From Buchnera aphidicola (Ceratoglyphina bambusae) (GTDB taxonomy: Bacteria; Pseudomonadota; Gammaproteobacteria; Enterobacterales; Enterobacteriaceae), in the NCBI RefSeq assembly GCF_039363085.1, contig NZ_CP134982.1, positions 186,001 to 250,000 of the forward strand: 64,000 bases of DNA, in the 5' to 3' direction. Below, piece by piece: positions 51,822 through 61,064 of this stretch. Within the stretch, counting starts at the first letter, position 1. Each line of letters begins with the position of its first letter. Both the position numbers and the translations under genes were made by a program. The notes below the pieces were generated by a model. It searched no databases. It was not told where the DNA came from and worked only from the letters and a program-made list of their open reading frames with translations.

Positions 51822-53558
51822 ATGAAAAGAAAATATTGCGGTGACATTACAGAAAAACTAATAGGAAAAAAAGTTTATTTATATGGATGGATAAAAGAAA
51901 TAAAAAATTTTGGACATTTTATTTTTATGAACATTGAAGATATAAGAGGAAATGTGCAAATTATAATAAAAAAAAAAAGTAAAGTTGAATTTTCTAAAAT
52001 AAACAAAATAAAAAATGGTTTTTGTGTAAAAGTTTTAGGAATAGTAAAAAAAAGAAACAAAAAAAATATAAATAGTAAAATAAAAAATGGAAACATAGAA
52101 ATATATGTTAATAAAATAAAAATATTTAGTAAATCTAAAAATATTCCTATAGATTTATTAAAAAAAAATAGTGAAAAAAATAGATTAAAATATAGATATT
52201 TAGATTTAAGAACTAAAGAAATGCATAATAATTTAATTCTAAGAAGTAAAGTTATTTTTTTTATACATAAATTTATGCAAAAAAAAAAATTTGTATATGT
52301 AGAAACTCCTATATTAACAAAATCAACTCCAGAAGGAGCTAGAGATTATGTTGTTCCTAGTAGAAAACATCATGGGGAATTTTATGCATTACCTCAATCA
52401 CCTCAATTATTTAAACAATTACTAATGATATCAAAACTAGATAAATATTACCAAATCGCAAAATGTTTTAGAGATGAAGATTCCAGGTCTAACCGACAAC
52501 CTGAGTTCACTCAAATAGATATAGAAGCATCGTTTATAAATGAAAATGAAATTATGTATATTATAGAAAAATTAATATACAAAATTTGGAAAAAATTCAG
52601 AAAAATAGAATTAAAAAAATTTCCTACAATAACTTACAAAAAATCAATTAAAAAATATGGAACAGAAACTCCAGATATTAGAAATCCATTAAAAATAATT
52701 AATTTTTCTGATTTTTTTAAAAAAAACAATATTATTCATAATAATGAAAAAATTTTAGGAATACATATTTCCAGTAAAAACAGACCTATATTAAATAACA
52801 TAAAATGTTATAAAAAAATTGCAACAAGAAATGGAATAAAAAAAATTTATTTTATAAAATTATCTAAAAAAAATATAAACAATTGTGAATTCAATAAAAT
52901 AAATATTTTTAGCAAAAAAATATTTAAAAAAATTATTAAAAAATTTAATTTTTCAAAAAACGACACTTTAATAATTTCTAATAGTAATAATAAAAATATA
53001 TATAAAACATTAGGAATAATATTAAAAAAAATTGCTATTGATTTAAATTTAATAAATAAAAATTCTTATTCACCAATATGGATTACAGATTTTCCTACAT
53101 TTAAAAAGGATAAAAATGGAAATATTTCTTCTACACATCATCCATTTACTTCTCCAAAAAATATAAATAAAAAAAATATGAAAAAAAGCACAATAAAATC
53201 ATCTAAATCTAAATCATACGATTTAGTAATAAATGGAAAAGAAATAGGAGGAGGATCTATAAGAATACATAATATTAAATTACAAAAATTAATATTCAAA
53301 ATATTAAATTTATCTAAAAAAACACAAAAAGAAAAATTTGGATTTTTTATAAATGCATTAAAATATGGCCCTCCTCCACATGCAGGTATAGCATTAGGAT
53401 TAGATAGAATAATTATGCTATTAATAAACGATACAAATATTAAAAATGTAATTGCTTTTCCTAAAACTACTAATGCTACATGTTTGATGACAAATAGTCC
53501 TAGTAAATTAGAAAATTATATTTTAAAAAATTTAAATATAAAAATAAAAAATATTTAA
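51822..53558 (+). CDS. aspS: Aspartyl-tRNA synthetase (class II)
   Basis: Charges tRNA-Asp (10,072). 578 residues (590 in E. coli). Anticodon-binding OB fold at the N-terminus (LYGWIKEIKNFGHFIFMNIEDIRG). Motif 2 is AKCFRDEDSRSNRQPEFTQIDIEASF. Motif 3 is HAGIALGLDRIIMLL. The GAD insertion domain (about 285-420) is retained but strongly Lys/Asn-rich. Start preceded by AAAGGTAATTTCT. Confidence 0.98.
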   Translation: MKRKYCGDITEKLIGKKVYLYGWIKEIKNFGHFIFMNIEDIRGNVQIIIKKKSKVEFSKINKIKNGFCVKVLGIVKKRNKKNINSKIKNGNIEIYVNKIKIFSKSKNIPIDLLKKNSEKNRLKYRYLDLRTKEMHNNLILRSKVIFFIHKFMQKKKFVYVETPILTKSTPEGARDYVVPSRKHHGEFYALPQSPQLFKQLLMISKLDKYYQIAKCFRDEDSRSNRQPEFTQIDIEASFINENEIMYIIEKLIYKIWKKFRKIELKKFPTITYKKSIKKYGTETPDIRNPLKIINFSDFFKKNNIIHNNEKILGIHISSKNRPILNNIKCYKKIATRNGIKKIYFIKLSKKNINNCEFNKINIFSKKIFKKIIKKFNFSKNDTLIISNSNNKNIYKTLGIILKKIAIDLNLINKNSYSPIWITDFPTFKKDKNGNISSTHHPFTSPKNINKKNMKKSTIKSSKSKSYDLVINGKEIGGGSIRIHNIKLQKLIFKILNLSKKTQKEKFGFFINALKYGPPPHAGIALGLDRIIMLLINDTNIKNVIAFPKTTNATCLMTNSPSKLENYILKNLNIKIKNI

Positions 53559-53606
53559 ATAATTAAGTTTAAACAAAATTTCATAAAAAATTAAAAAACA
53601 AAATTT

Positions 53607-55046
53607 TTAAATTTTTAAAAATTTAATATAATTATTATTTTTTAAAAATCTTTTATTTTTAAATTTTAAAAAGATAACAAAATCATTTTTTTTAACAAAT
53701 CTATTTTTTAATAATATAGATATCATCATCTTTTCTGAATTTAAATTTTTATTTGTTTTTTTAAAATAAATAGGAAAAATACCTTTACATAGCGTCATTA
53801 TATTCAATATATTAGAATTACTAGAAAAATAAAATATTGGAACTTGAGATAAAATTTTAGAAGAAAAATAATATATACTTTTATATTCAACTGTTGTTAA
53901 TATTGCTGAAATATTATTTAAACTATTAGCTAAATTTATAACTGAAGATAAAATTATTTTTTCTGATTTATAATTAATATTTTTATTTTTTTTTTTGAAA
54001 GAATCCTTAATACAAATTTTTTCTACACCTTTACATATTTTATTCATATATAAAATAGATTCAATAGGATATTTTCCTGTGGCAGTTTCAGCAGATAACA
54101 TTATAGCATCTGTTCCATCTAAAATAGAATTAGATATATCCATAACTTCAGCTCTAGTAGGAAATGGATTTTTAATCATTGATTCCATCATTTGAGTGGC
54201 TGTTATAACTGTTCTATTAAATTTAATAGAATTTTTAATAATTTTTTTTTGAACTTTAGCTAATTTGGATTCTCCGATTTCAACTCCTAAATCTCCTCTT
54301 GCAACCATAATTGCATCAGATTTAATTATTATTTTGTTCATAATAATATCATTTTCTATAACTTCAGCTCTCTCTATTTTAGCTACTATTTTTATTTTTG
54401 ATCTATTCAAATTTATTAATTTTCTAACTTTCTCTATATCTTTATAAGATTTAGGAAATGAAACTGCTATATAATCCAAATTTAATTTAATAGAAAAAAT
54501 TATATCTTTTTTATCTTTACTAGTTATAGAACTAGCTGATAACCCCCCTCCTAATTTATTTATTCCTTTATTGTCTGAAAGAAACCCACCTAATAAAACT
54601 ATAGTAATTATTTTATATAATTTTACTAATTTTACTTTTAATGAAATTCTTCCATCATCTAACAATAAAATATCTCCAACAGACAAGTCTTTATATAAAT
54701 TTTTATAATTTATTCCTACTGAATATTTGCTTCCTAATTTATTTTTTAAACTATAATCTAGTATAAAAATACTATTTTTTCTTAAAAAAACTTTTTCTTT
54801 TTTAAATTTTGTTATCCTAATTTTTGGTCCTTGTAAATCACCTAATATTCCTATATTACAATTAAGTTTTTTTCTAAGATAAAAAATCATTTTAACTCTT
54901 CTTATGTGATCATTTTTATTTCCATGAGAAAAATTTAACCTAAAAACATTAACCCCATTAATCACCATAGATTTTAAAATTTTTATATTATCTATTGATG
55001 GACCCATAGTAGCAACTATTTTTGTTTTTTTTAGTATATTAGACAT
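53607..55046 (-). CDS. pykA: Pyruvate kinase (PykA type)
   Basis: Last ATP-forming step of glycolysis. 479 residues, nearer PykA (480) than PykF (470), and the zwf neighbour is as in E. coli pykA. KIVATMGPSID at the start, NVFRLNFSHG, ILGDLQGPKIRI, the active-site KIERAEVIEN, and VARGDLGVEIG, TATQMMESM. The C-terminal regulatory domain is the most diverged part. AAAGGAA precedes the ATG. Confidence 0.96.
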   Translation of the reverse strand: MSNILKKTKIVATMGPSIDNIKILKSMVINGVNVFRLNFSHGNKNDHIRRVKMIFYLRKKLNCNIGILGDLQGPKIRITKFKKEKVFLRKNSIFILDYSLKNKLGSKYSVGINYKNLYKDLSVGDILLLDDGRISLKVKLVKLYKIITIVLLGGFLSDNKGINKLGGGLSASSITSKDKKDIIFSIKLNLDYIAVSFPKSYKDIEKVRKLINLNRSKIKIVAKIERAEVIENDIIMNKIIIKSDAIMVARGDLGVEIGESKLAKVQKKIIKNSIKFNRTVITATQMMESMIKNPFPTRAEVMDISNSILDGTDAIMLSAETATGKYPIESILYMNKICKGVEKICIKDSFKKKNKNINYKSEKIILSSVINLANSLNNISAILTTVEYKSIYYFSSKILSQVPIFYFSSNSNILNIMTLCKGIFPIYFKKTNKNLNSEKMMISILLKNRFVKKNDFVIFLKFKNKRFLKNNNYIKFLKI

Positions 55047-55352
55047 ATAATTCCTTTATATAAAATTAGAGTACGTAACATATATGAATAAATTTATAAA
55101 ATAATATAAAAATTAAAATTGTAATAAAATAAAAATTTTTTGACATATTGTTATATTAAAAAAATATAATAAACTGTAAAATTTTTTTATTAGATATATA
55201 ATATAAAAATGTATTTATTTATTAAAATATTAAATTAAGATTATAAAAAACTTAAAGTAATAAAATAATAATTATATATCAATTATAAAATTATTAAAAT
55301 AATAAAAAATATGAATTAACATTTTAATAAACTATAGGATAGAATAATTAAT
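55047..55352. other. Divergent intergenic region pykA-zwf
   Basis: 306 bp, no gene or remnant. Contains the candidate zwf promoter at 55140-55170. Nothing else stands out. Confidence 0.6.
55140..55170 (+). promoter_or_regulatory. Candidate sigma-70 promoter for zwf-htpX
   Basis: Exact TTGACA (55140-55145) and exact TATAAT (55165-55170). The 19-bp spacer is longer than optimal. About 180 bp before the zwf ATG. Confidence 0.5.
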
Positions 55353-56798
55353 ATGAATTATAACAATTGTGATTTTGTAATTTTTGGAATAAAAGGAGAT
55401 TTGTCTCAGAGGAAACTTTTACCATCATTATACAAATTAGATGAAAAAAAAATGTTACACAAAGAAACAAAAATAATAGGAATAGGAAGAGCTGAATGGG
55501 AAAAAAAAAAATTTATAAAAATTGTAAAAAAATCTTTAAAAAAATTTCTTAATAAAAAAATTAAAAAAAATATATGGAAAAAATTTAAAAAAAGATTAAA
55601 ATTTTGTAATTTGGACGTAAACAATATAAAAAAATATGTAACATTAAAAAATATTATTTCTAAAAATAAAGTTATTATAAATTATTTAGCTATACCATAT
55701 TATACATATTCTAATATATGCAAAGGATTAAACAAATATAACATGAATTTAAAAAATTCTAGAATAGTTTTAGAAAAACCATTAGGAAACTCTTTAAAAA
55801 CTTCTAGAAATTTAAATAAAACAATAGGAAAATATTTTAAAGAATATCAAATATTTAGAATAGACCATTATTTAGGAAAAGAAACAATAATAAATTTATT
55901 ATATTTTAGATTTTCAAATTCAATATTTTATAAAATTTGGAATAAAAAAAATATTGATCACATACAAATAACTGTAGCAGAAAAAATAGGAATAGAAGGA
56001 AGACTAAAATATTTTGATAAAATGGGACAAATGAAAGATATGGTACAAAATCATTTGTTACAAATATTAAGTATAATAGCCATGGAAGAGCCTAAAAAAA
56101 TAGATTCTGATAGTATAAGAGATGAAAAAGTAAAAATATTAAAATCATTGCACTTTATAAAAGAACATGAAATAGACAAAAAAACTTCTATAGGACAATA
56201 TAAAACTGGAAAAATTAATAACATATTAGTTCCATCATATATATCAGAAACATCAAAAAAAAAAAATAATACTGAAACATTTGTTGCTATAAAAATAAAT
56301 ATAAATAATAAAAAATGGAAAGATATTCCATTTTATTTACGCACAGGGAAAAGATTAAAAAAAAAATGTTCTAAGATAGTAATAGTTTTTAAAAAAAATA
56401 AATCAAAAATTTTTAATAAATATTTAAATTCTCATGAAAACAAACTAACAATATATTTAGAACCAAAAGAAAGAATATATTTAGAATTCTTGAATAAAGT
56501 TCCAAATTTAAACAAAAAATGTAAATTAAAAAATTCAAAAATGAAATTCATTTATTCAAAAAATTTTGGAAAAAAATCTATACCAGATGCTTATGAAAAA
56601 TTATTATTAGAATGTATTTTAGGAGATCAATCTTTATTTGTAAGAAGAGACGAAGTAGAACAATCTTGGAAATGGATAGACAATATAATTAATATTTGGA
56701 AAAAAAGATCTAAAGAGTTAGAACTTTATTCATCAGGAAGCTGGGGTCCTAAATTATCTAAAAAAATTATAGAATCTGATGGCAGAAAATGGTTTTAA
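55353..56798 (+). CDS. zwf: Glucose-6-phosphate 1-dehydrogenase
   Basis: First step of the oxidative pentose phosphate route, making NADPH. Works with pgl (33.5 kb). 481 residues (491 in E. coli). N-terminal nucleotide loop FGIKGDLSQRKLLPSLY, the substrate-binding signature RIDHYLGKETI at about 170-180, MQNHLLQ-type MVQNHLLQ, and IPFYLRTGKRLKKK. C-terminal YSSGSWGP. htpX follows after 55 bp. Confidence 0.98.
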   Translation: MNYNNCDFVIFGIKGDLSQRKLLPSLYKLDEKKMLHKETKIIGIGRAEWEKKKFIKIVKKSLKKFLNKKIKKNIWKKFKKRLKFCNLDVNNIKKYVTLKNIISKNKVIINYLAIPYYTYSNICKGLNKYNMNLKNSRIVLEKPLGNSLKTSRNLNKTIGKYFKEYQIFRIDHYLGKETIINLLYFRFSNSIFYKIWNKKNIDHIQITVAEKIGIEGRLKYFDKMGQMKDMVQNHLLQILSIIAMEEPKKIDSDSIRDEKVKILKSLHFIKEHEIDKKTSIGQYKTGKINNILVPSYISETSKKKNNTETFVAIKININNKKWKDIPFYLRTGKRLKKKCSKIVIVFKKNKSKIFNKYLNSHENKLTIYLEPKERIYLEFLNKVPNLNKKCKLKNSKMKFIYSKNFGKKSIPDAYEKLLLECILGDQSLFVRRDEVEQSWKWIDNIINIWKKRSKELELYSSGSWGPKLSKKIIESDGRKWF

Positions 56799-56853
56799 AA
56801 ATTTATAATTAATTTATATTTTTTTAATATTTAATTTATAGGAATTATAATAT

Positions 56854-57732
56854 ATGAAAAGAATTTCATTATTTTTGTTAACCAATATATCTATAATGTT
56901 TTTATTTAGTATTATATTAAATGTTATAGGAATAGAAAAAAATAATTTATATAATTTAATTATTTTATCAGGAATAATAGGATTCTCAGGATCAATAATT
57001 TCATTAATTTTCTCAAAATGGATATCTTTATATTCTGTTGGAGGGAAAATTATAAAAAATCCTAATAAAAAAATAGAAATATGGATTTTAAAAACTATAA
57101 AAAAACAATCAAAAAAAATAGGAATAAATGTTCCAGAAATAGCTATATATTTATCTGATAATATAAATGCATTTGCAACTGGTAGAAGCTCAAAACACTC
57201 ATTAATAGCTATATCTACTGGATTAATAGAAAAAATGAAGAAATTAGAAATAGAGGCTGTATTAGCACATGAAATAACACATATAAAAAATGGAGATATG
57301 ATAACTATGATATTAATTCAAGGAATAATAAATACATTTGTTATCTTTTTTTCTAAAATAATATTAAAAATATTGTCATGTTTATTTTATGATGAAAAAG
57401 AAAATTCATATGACTCTAAAAAAGGAACATTATTTTTTTTTATAATATCTTTTTTATTAGAATTTTTATTTGGTTTTTTTGCAAATATAATAATAATGTG
57501 GTTTTCTAGAAAAAGAGAATTTTATGCAGATGCTGGAGCTGCAAAAATTGTAGGAAAAAGTAAAATTATATCTGCATTAAAAAGACTTAAAGAAAGTAAT
57601 GAACCTAATGAACCTAAAAACGTTTCATCATTATGTATAAATGGAAAGAAAAAAAAATTTTTAGAAATATTCATGTCTCATCCAACGTTAAAAAAAAGAA
57701 TACAAGCCTTGTATAATAATGAATATTTATAA
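56854..57732 (+). CDS. htpX: HtpX membrane metalloprotease
   Basis: Inner-membrane zinc protease that degrades misfolded membrane proteins. 292 residues. Two N-terminal and two central hydrophobic pairs. HExxH site at H139-E140-H143 (LAHEITHIKNGD) and the downstream Glu ligand in EFYADAGAAK. SDNINAFATGRSSKHS is the family substrate-strand region. Likely co-transcribed with zwf. Confidence 0.97.
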   Translation: MKRISLFLLTNISIMFLFSIILNVIGIEKNNLYNLIILSGIIGFSGSIISLIFSKWISLYSVGGKIIKNPNKKIEIWILKTIKKQSKKIGINVPEIAIYLSDNINAFATGRSSKHSLIAISTGLIEKMKKLEIEAVLAHEITHIKNGDMITMILIQGIINTFVIFFSKIILKILSCLFYDEKENSYDSKKGTLFFFIISFLLEFLFGFFANIIIMWFSRKREFYADAGAAKIVGKSKIISALKRLKESNEPNEPKNVSSLCINGKKKKFLEIFMSHPTLKKRIQALYNNEYL

Positions 57733-57920
57733 AATTAAAAAATTTAACATATTTTAAAATATATTTTAATATGTTATTATTAAAATTGAATTTTATACAT
57801 AAGTAAATCTAAAAATGATATTATTTATATATTTTGTTTACAAACATTTTATTTATGTTTAAAATATGTTATTATTTATAAAATTATATTTTTATTTAAA
57901 ATAAATACTTATTTTTATAT

Positions 57921-57937
57921 CGTGGTCGATAACCACG
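57921..57937 (+). ncRNA. Hairpin at the start of the conserved cspC leader
   Basis: CGTGGT (57921-57926) and ACCACG (57932-57937) form a 6-bp stem with four G-C pairs and the loop CGATA. Such a stem is exceptional in this AT-rich genome. It may be a 5' RNA element or the terminator of an upstream transcript, but no T run follows. Confidence 0.45.
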
Positions 57938-57966
57938 TTAGGTAAGGCACGTTACAATTTCTGTTT

Positions 57967-58099
57967 ATGTATGGCATTTTTAAATTAAAATTTTTAGAAT
58001 AAAGTAGTTGAAATTACTTCTCTTTTCGAATCTTAAATTCATGCCTCATGCAGTAATGTTTCTGGTTTATCTATACGTTATACATTCAGACCTATATAA
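57967..58099 (+). pseudogene. yobF: Vestige of yobF, frameshifted and stop-interrupted, in the cspC leader
   Basis: In E. coli the 47-residue YobF gene sits directly before cspC. Here ATG at 57967 opens MYGIF, against E. coli MCGIF, but runs into a stop after 11 codons. From 58004 the next frame reads VVEITSLFES, then a TAA (58034), then [13 protein letters not shown], against E. coli [23 protein letters not shown] as remembered. It stops at 58097. Spacing from ATG to the ASCSNVS block is 76 nt against 81 in E. coli, a net loss of 5, which explains the frame change. So the gene is dead as a protein yet its nucleotides are far better preserved than expected. This points to an RNA-level role such as cspC leader control. 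Confidence 0.65.
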
Positions 58100-58122
58100 A
58101 TATATTCAAAGGAAAATGCAAA

Positions 58123-58332
58123 ATGGCAAAAATAAAAGGTCAAGTTAAGTGGTTCAATGAATCTAAAGGTTTTGGTTTTATAACACCAGAAGATGGAAGT
58201 AAAGATGTGTTTGTACATTTTTCTTCTATACAAAGTGAAGGATTTAAAACACTTTCTGAAGGACAAAATGTAGAATTTGAAATTCAAGATGGTCAAAAAG
58301 GTCCAGCAGCTGTTAATGTATCTTCTATATAA
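58123..58332 (+). CDS. cspC: Cold-shock-like protein CspC
   Basis: 69-residue single OB fold, nearly identical to E. coli CspC. RNP1 is KGFGFITP (about 15-22) and RNP2 is DVFVHFS (about 28-34). Start [19 protein letters not shown] chaperone and antiterminator, involved in RpoS mRNA stability in E. coli. Followed by a strong terminator. The base and amino acid composition stand out from the AT-rich surroundings, indicating high expression and strong constraint. Confidence 0.99.
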   Translation: MAKIKGQVKWFNESKGFGFITPEDGSKDVFVHFSSIQSEGFKTLSEGQNVEFEIQDGQKGPAAVNVSSI

Positions 58333-58393
58333 AACTTTAATTAAAAATAAAAAATTAAAATATAATTTTTATTTTTAAATATTTTAAAAATAC

Positions 58394-58422
58394 GTGCCTT
58401 TACAATATTGTTGTAAAGGCGC
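58394..58422 (+). terminator. Terminator downstream of cspC
   Basis: GCCTTTACAA (58396-58405) and TTGTAAAGGC (58411-58420) form a perfect 10-bp stem with loop TATTG, extendable by two pairs (one G-U). The most GC-rich terminator in the window. Confidence 0.85.
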
Positions 58423-58516
58423 TTTATAAACTTTATTAGAAAATTATTTTTTTGTTTATATGAAAAAAAAATAAAATTTATTAACAAAATTTATTTGATT
58501 ATTTATGAGGTATTTA

Positions 58517-60070
58517 ATGGAGCTAATTTTAGATCCGTCTAATTGGGCTGCTCTATTAACATTAATTGTTTTAGAAGTTACGTTAGGAATAGATAATTTA
58601 TTATTTATTACAATTATATCTAATAAATTGCCTGTTTATCAAAGAGATAAAGCCAGAATAATAGGTTTAAGTCTAGCTTTATGTATAAGATTAATTCTAT
58701 TAAGTTTAGTTTCTTGGATAACTACTTTAAATAATACTGTTTTACAAATTAAAAGTTTGCAATTTTCTAGTAAAGATATAATTCTATTATTAGGAGGATT
58801 GTTTTTATTATTTAAAGCTATAACAGAATTAAATGATAGATTAGATCATTCCAAAAATATAAAAATAGAAAACAAAACATATACAAGCTTTTGGTTTGTT
58901 ATATTTCAAATAATTTTATTGGATGTAATTTTTTCTTTAGATTCTATTATAACTTCAGTTGGAGTCGTTAATAAATTATCTATGATGATAATATCTATGA
59001 TTATAGCTATGATAATCATGTTATTTGCTGCAAAAGTTATTACAAAATTTATCAATGATCATCCTACAATAGTATTATTATGCATTAGTTTTTTATTAAT
59101 GATAGGATTAAGTTTAATAGCTGAAGCTACTGGATTTTTTATACCAAAAGGATATTTATATACAGCTGTAGTATTTTCTACATTAATAGAATTATTTAAT
59201 CAAATTGCTAGAAGAAATTTTATAAGATATCAATCTAGCTTGCCAATGAGAAAAAGATTGGCTGAAATAGTTATAAAATTAATGACAAAAAAAAGTAAGA
59301 AACATATAAACACAAATGAAATAGATAAAAAAAAGTATTATATAGAAAATTATAAATTAGAGAATGAAGAATTCAAAGATGAAGAAAGATATATGATGAG
59401 AGGAGTGCTAACATTAGCTGGAAGATCTATAAGAAGTATAATGACTCCTAGAGGTGAAATATCTTGGGTTAATTCTGAAAATGAAAATAAAAAAATAAGA
59501 CGTCAATTATTAAAAAGTCCTCATAGTTTATTTCCAGTTTGCAAAGGAGAATTAGATGAAATTATAGGTATAGTAAGAGCTAAAGAACTATTAATAGCTT
59601 TAGAAAAAAAAATAGATATACTTCATTTTTCCGCAAAAACACCTCCTATAATAATACCTGACACTTTAGATACAATAAATTTATTAAAAATATTAAGAAA
59701 ATCTAAAGGAAATTTTGTAATGGTAACTAATGAATTTGGAGCAGTCCAAGGACTAATAACTCCTTTAGACGTTTTAGAAGCTATAGCAGGAGAATTTCCT
59801 GATGCGGATGAAACTCCAGATGTTATAGAAGAAAAAAATAGTTGGTTAGTTAAAGGAAACACTGATTTACATTCTTTAGAGCAATTGTTAAATGTAAATA
59901 AATTAGTAGATAAAGAAGAAAAATGTGCTTCTTTAGCAGGATTGTTAATATCAAAAATAGGAAGTATTCCTAATACAGGAAAAACTATTAAAATAAATAA
60001 TTTAAAATTTACAATTTTAAAATCTACAGAATATCAAATAAAATTAGTAAGAATAAAAAAAATAAGTTAA
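58517..60070 (+). CDS. yoaE: YoaE-type TerC / CBS / CorC-HlyC membrane protein
   Basis: 517 residues, collinear with E. coli YoaE (518). TerC-like membrane domain at about 1-240 with seven hydrophobic segments (LEVTLGIDNLLFITI, LDVIFSLDSIITSVG). Two CBS domains at about 290-420 (GRSIRSIMTPRGEISWV, FGAVQGLITPLDVLEAIAGEFPDADETP). CorC/HlyC transporter-associated domain at about 430-515. Start: an ATG at 58505 exists, but its own bases form the GAGG ribosome site (58507-58510) for the ATG at 58517, which matches E. coli. Substrate unknown. The family is thought to handle metal ions. Confidence 0.95.
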   Translation: MELILDPSNWAALLTLIVLEVTLGIDNLLFITIISNKLPVYQRDKARIIGLSLALCIRLILLSLVSWITTLNNTVLQIKSLQFSSKDIILLLGGLFLLFKAITELNDRLDHSKNIKIENKTYTSFWFVIFQIILLDVIFSLDSIITSVGVVNKLSMMIISMIIAMIIMLFAAKVITKFINDHPTIVLLCISFLLMIGLSLIAEATGFFIPKGYLYTAVVFSTLIELFNQIARRNFIRYQSSLPMRKRLAEIVIKLMTKKSKKHINTNEIDKKKYYIENYKLENEEFKDEERYMMRGVLTLAGRSIRSIMTPRGEISWVNSENENKKIRRQLLKSPHSLFPVCKGELDEIIGIVRAKELLIALEKKIDILHFSAKTPPIIIPDTLDTINLLKILRKSKGNFVMVTNEFGAVQGLITPLDVLEAIAGEFPDADETPDVIEEKNSWLVKGNTDLHSLEQLLNVNKLVDKEEKCASLAGLLISKIGSIPNTGKTIKINNLKFTILKSTEYQIKLVRIKKIS

Positions 60071-60117
60071 TAAAATTTTTAAAAAAATAAATTTTAAAAA
60101 CATATATCAAAAAAAAT

Positions 60118-60804
60118 ATGAAAAATAAAATTTTGTCTTTAGAAAGTTCTAATAACAGTTGTTCTGTATCTATAGAAATTAATAATAAATTAGATTATAT
60201 TTTTGATAAATGCAAAAATAATTATGAAGAAAAAATTTTACCTATGATAAAAAATATATTAAATAGAAACTGCGTTAAAATAAATGATTTCAACATAATT
60301 TCTTATTCTAACGGACCTGGAAGTTTTTCTGGAATTAGATTGTCTTCTGGAATAGCAAAAAGTTTTTTCTTAATAAATAAAAACATAAAATTATTTCCAA
60401 TATCTTCATTAGAAATCATTGCAGAAAATTGTTGGAAAATAACTAAAAACAATAATATAATAGTTTTAATAAAAAATAAGAACAATTATTTTTTTTATGG
60501 AAAATATTTTAGAAAAAATAATGGAATTTGGTTAGGGGAAAAAACAGAAAAATTAATAAAATTGGAACAAGCATTAAAAAAAATAATAAAAACCAAAAAA
60601 ATAAATTTTTCTTTAACTGGAAATTTCAAAAAAAATAAAATAAAAAAATATTTTAATAAAAAAAAATATAAAAATAAATTTAAATATACTAAAATTAACT
60701 TTCCAAATGCAAAATATATGATTTATATAACAAAAAACATGTTAGAGCATAAAATGCTATTAAAAAATTTTAATAATGATGTTAAATATTTAACAAAAAT
60801 TTGA
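60118..60804 (+). CDS. tsaB: TsaB, partner in tRNA N6-threonylcarbamoyladenosine synthesis
   Basis: Scaffold for the TsaD-TsaE complex that makes t6A37 in tRNAs reading ANN codons, which dominate this genome. 228 residues (231 in E. coli). N-terminal LSLESSNNSCSVSI, ILPMIKNIL, YSNGPGSFSGIRLSSGIAK. The C-terminal half is very Lys/Asn-rich and poorly conserved. The 3' end overlaps the convergent minE by 15 bp. Confidence 0.94.
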   Translation: MKNKILSLESSNNSCSVSIEINNKLDYIFDKCKNNYEEKILPMIKNILNRNCVKINDFNIISYSNGPGSFSGIRLSSGIAKSFFLINKNIKLFPISSLEIIAENCWKITKNNNIIVLIKNKNNYFFYGKYFRKNNGIWLGEKTEKLIKLEQALKKIIKTKKINFSLTGNFKKNKIKKYFNKKKYKNKFKYTKINFPNAKYMIYITKNMLEHKMLLKNFNNDVKYLTKI

Positions 60805-61059
60805 TTTATCTTTTTTAATATTTACATTAAACTCTAATATATAAAGATTTTTATTTTTTTTATCTATTTCTAAATTTATAGTTTTAGAATCAATTTTTAA
60901 GTATTTTTTTATTACTATTAAAATATCATTTTTCAAATTATTTAAATTATTTATTTTAATATTATTTTTATTTCTATTTTCAATTATATATTTCAATCTC
61001 TTTTTTGCAATATTTGCGGTATTTTTTTTATTAGAACAAAAAAAATATAAAAATGACAT
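60790..61059 (-). CDS. minE: MinE, topological specificity factor of division
   Basis: Oscillation partner that displaces MinD and confines MinC to the poles. 89 residues (88 in E. coli). KKNTANIAKKRL is the MinD-binding helix and signature. NDILIVIKKYLKI and ILEFNV belong to the dimer domain. GGAGA followed by eight bases and ATG at 61059 fixes the start, eight codons inside the longest frame. The ribosome site lies over the minD stop region. The 3' end overlaps tsaB. Confidence 0.96.
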   Translation of the reverse strand: MSFLYFFCSNKKNTANIAKKRLKYIIENRNKNNIKINNLNNLKNDILIVIKKYLKIDSKTINLEIDKKNKNLYILEFNVNIKKDKSNFC

Positions 61060-61064
61060 AATAT

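Larger units (their letters stand above)
57733..58122 (+). promoter_or_regulatory. cspC leader region, unusually GC-containing
   Basis: 390 bp between htpX and cspC. The first part is ordinary AT spacer. From about 57920 to 58100 the composition changes to mixed bases unlike any other spacer in the window, suggesting conserved RNA. It contains a G-C rich hairpin (57921-57937) and a vestige of yobF (57967-58099). The cspC ribosome site AAAGGA is at 58108-58113. Confidence 0.7.

Noticed and set aside
58078-58296. 72-codon minus-strand frame over cspC
   Set aside because: Antisense of a highly conserved gene. No independent support.
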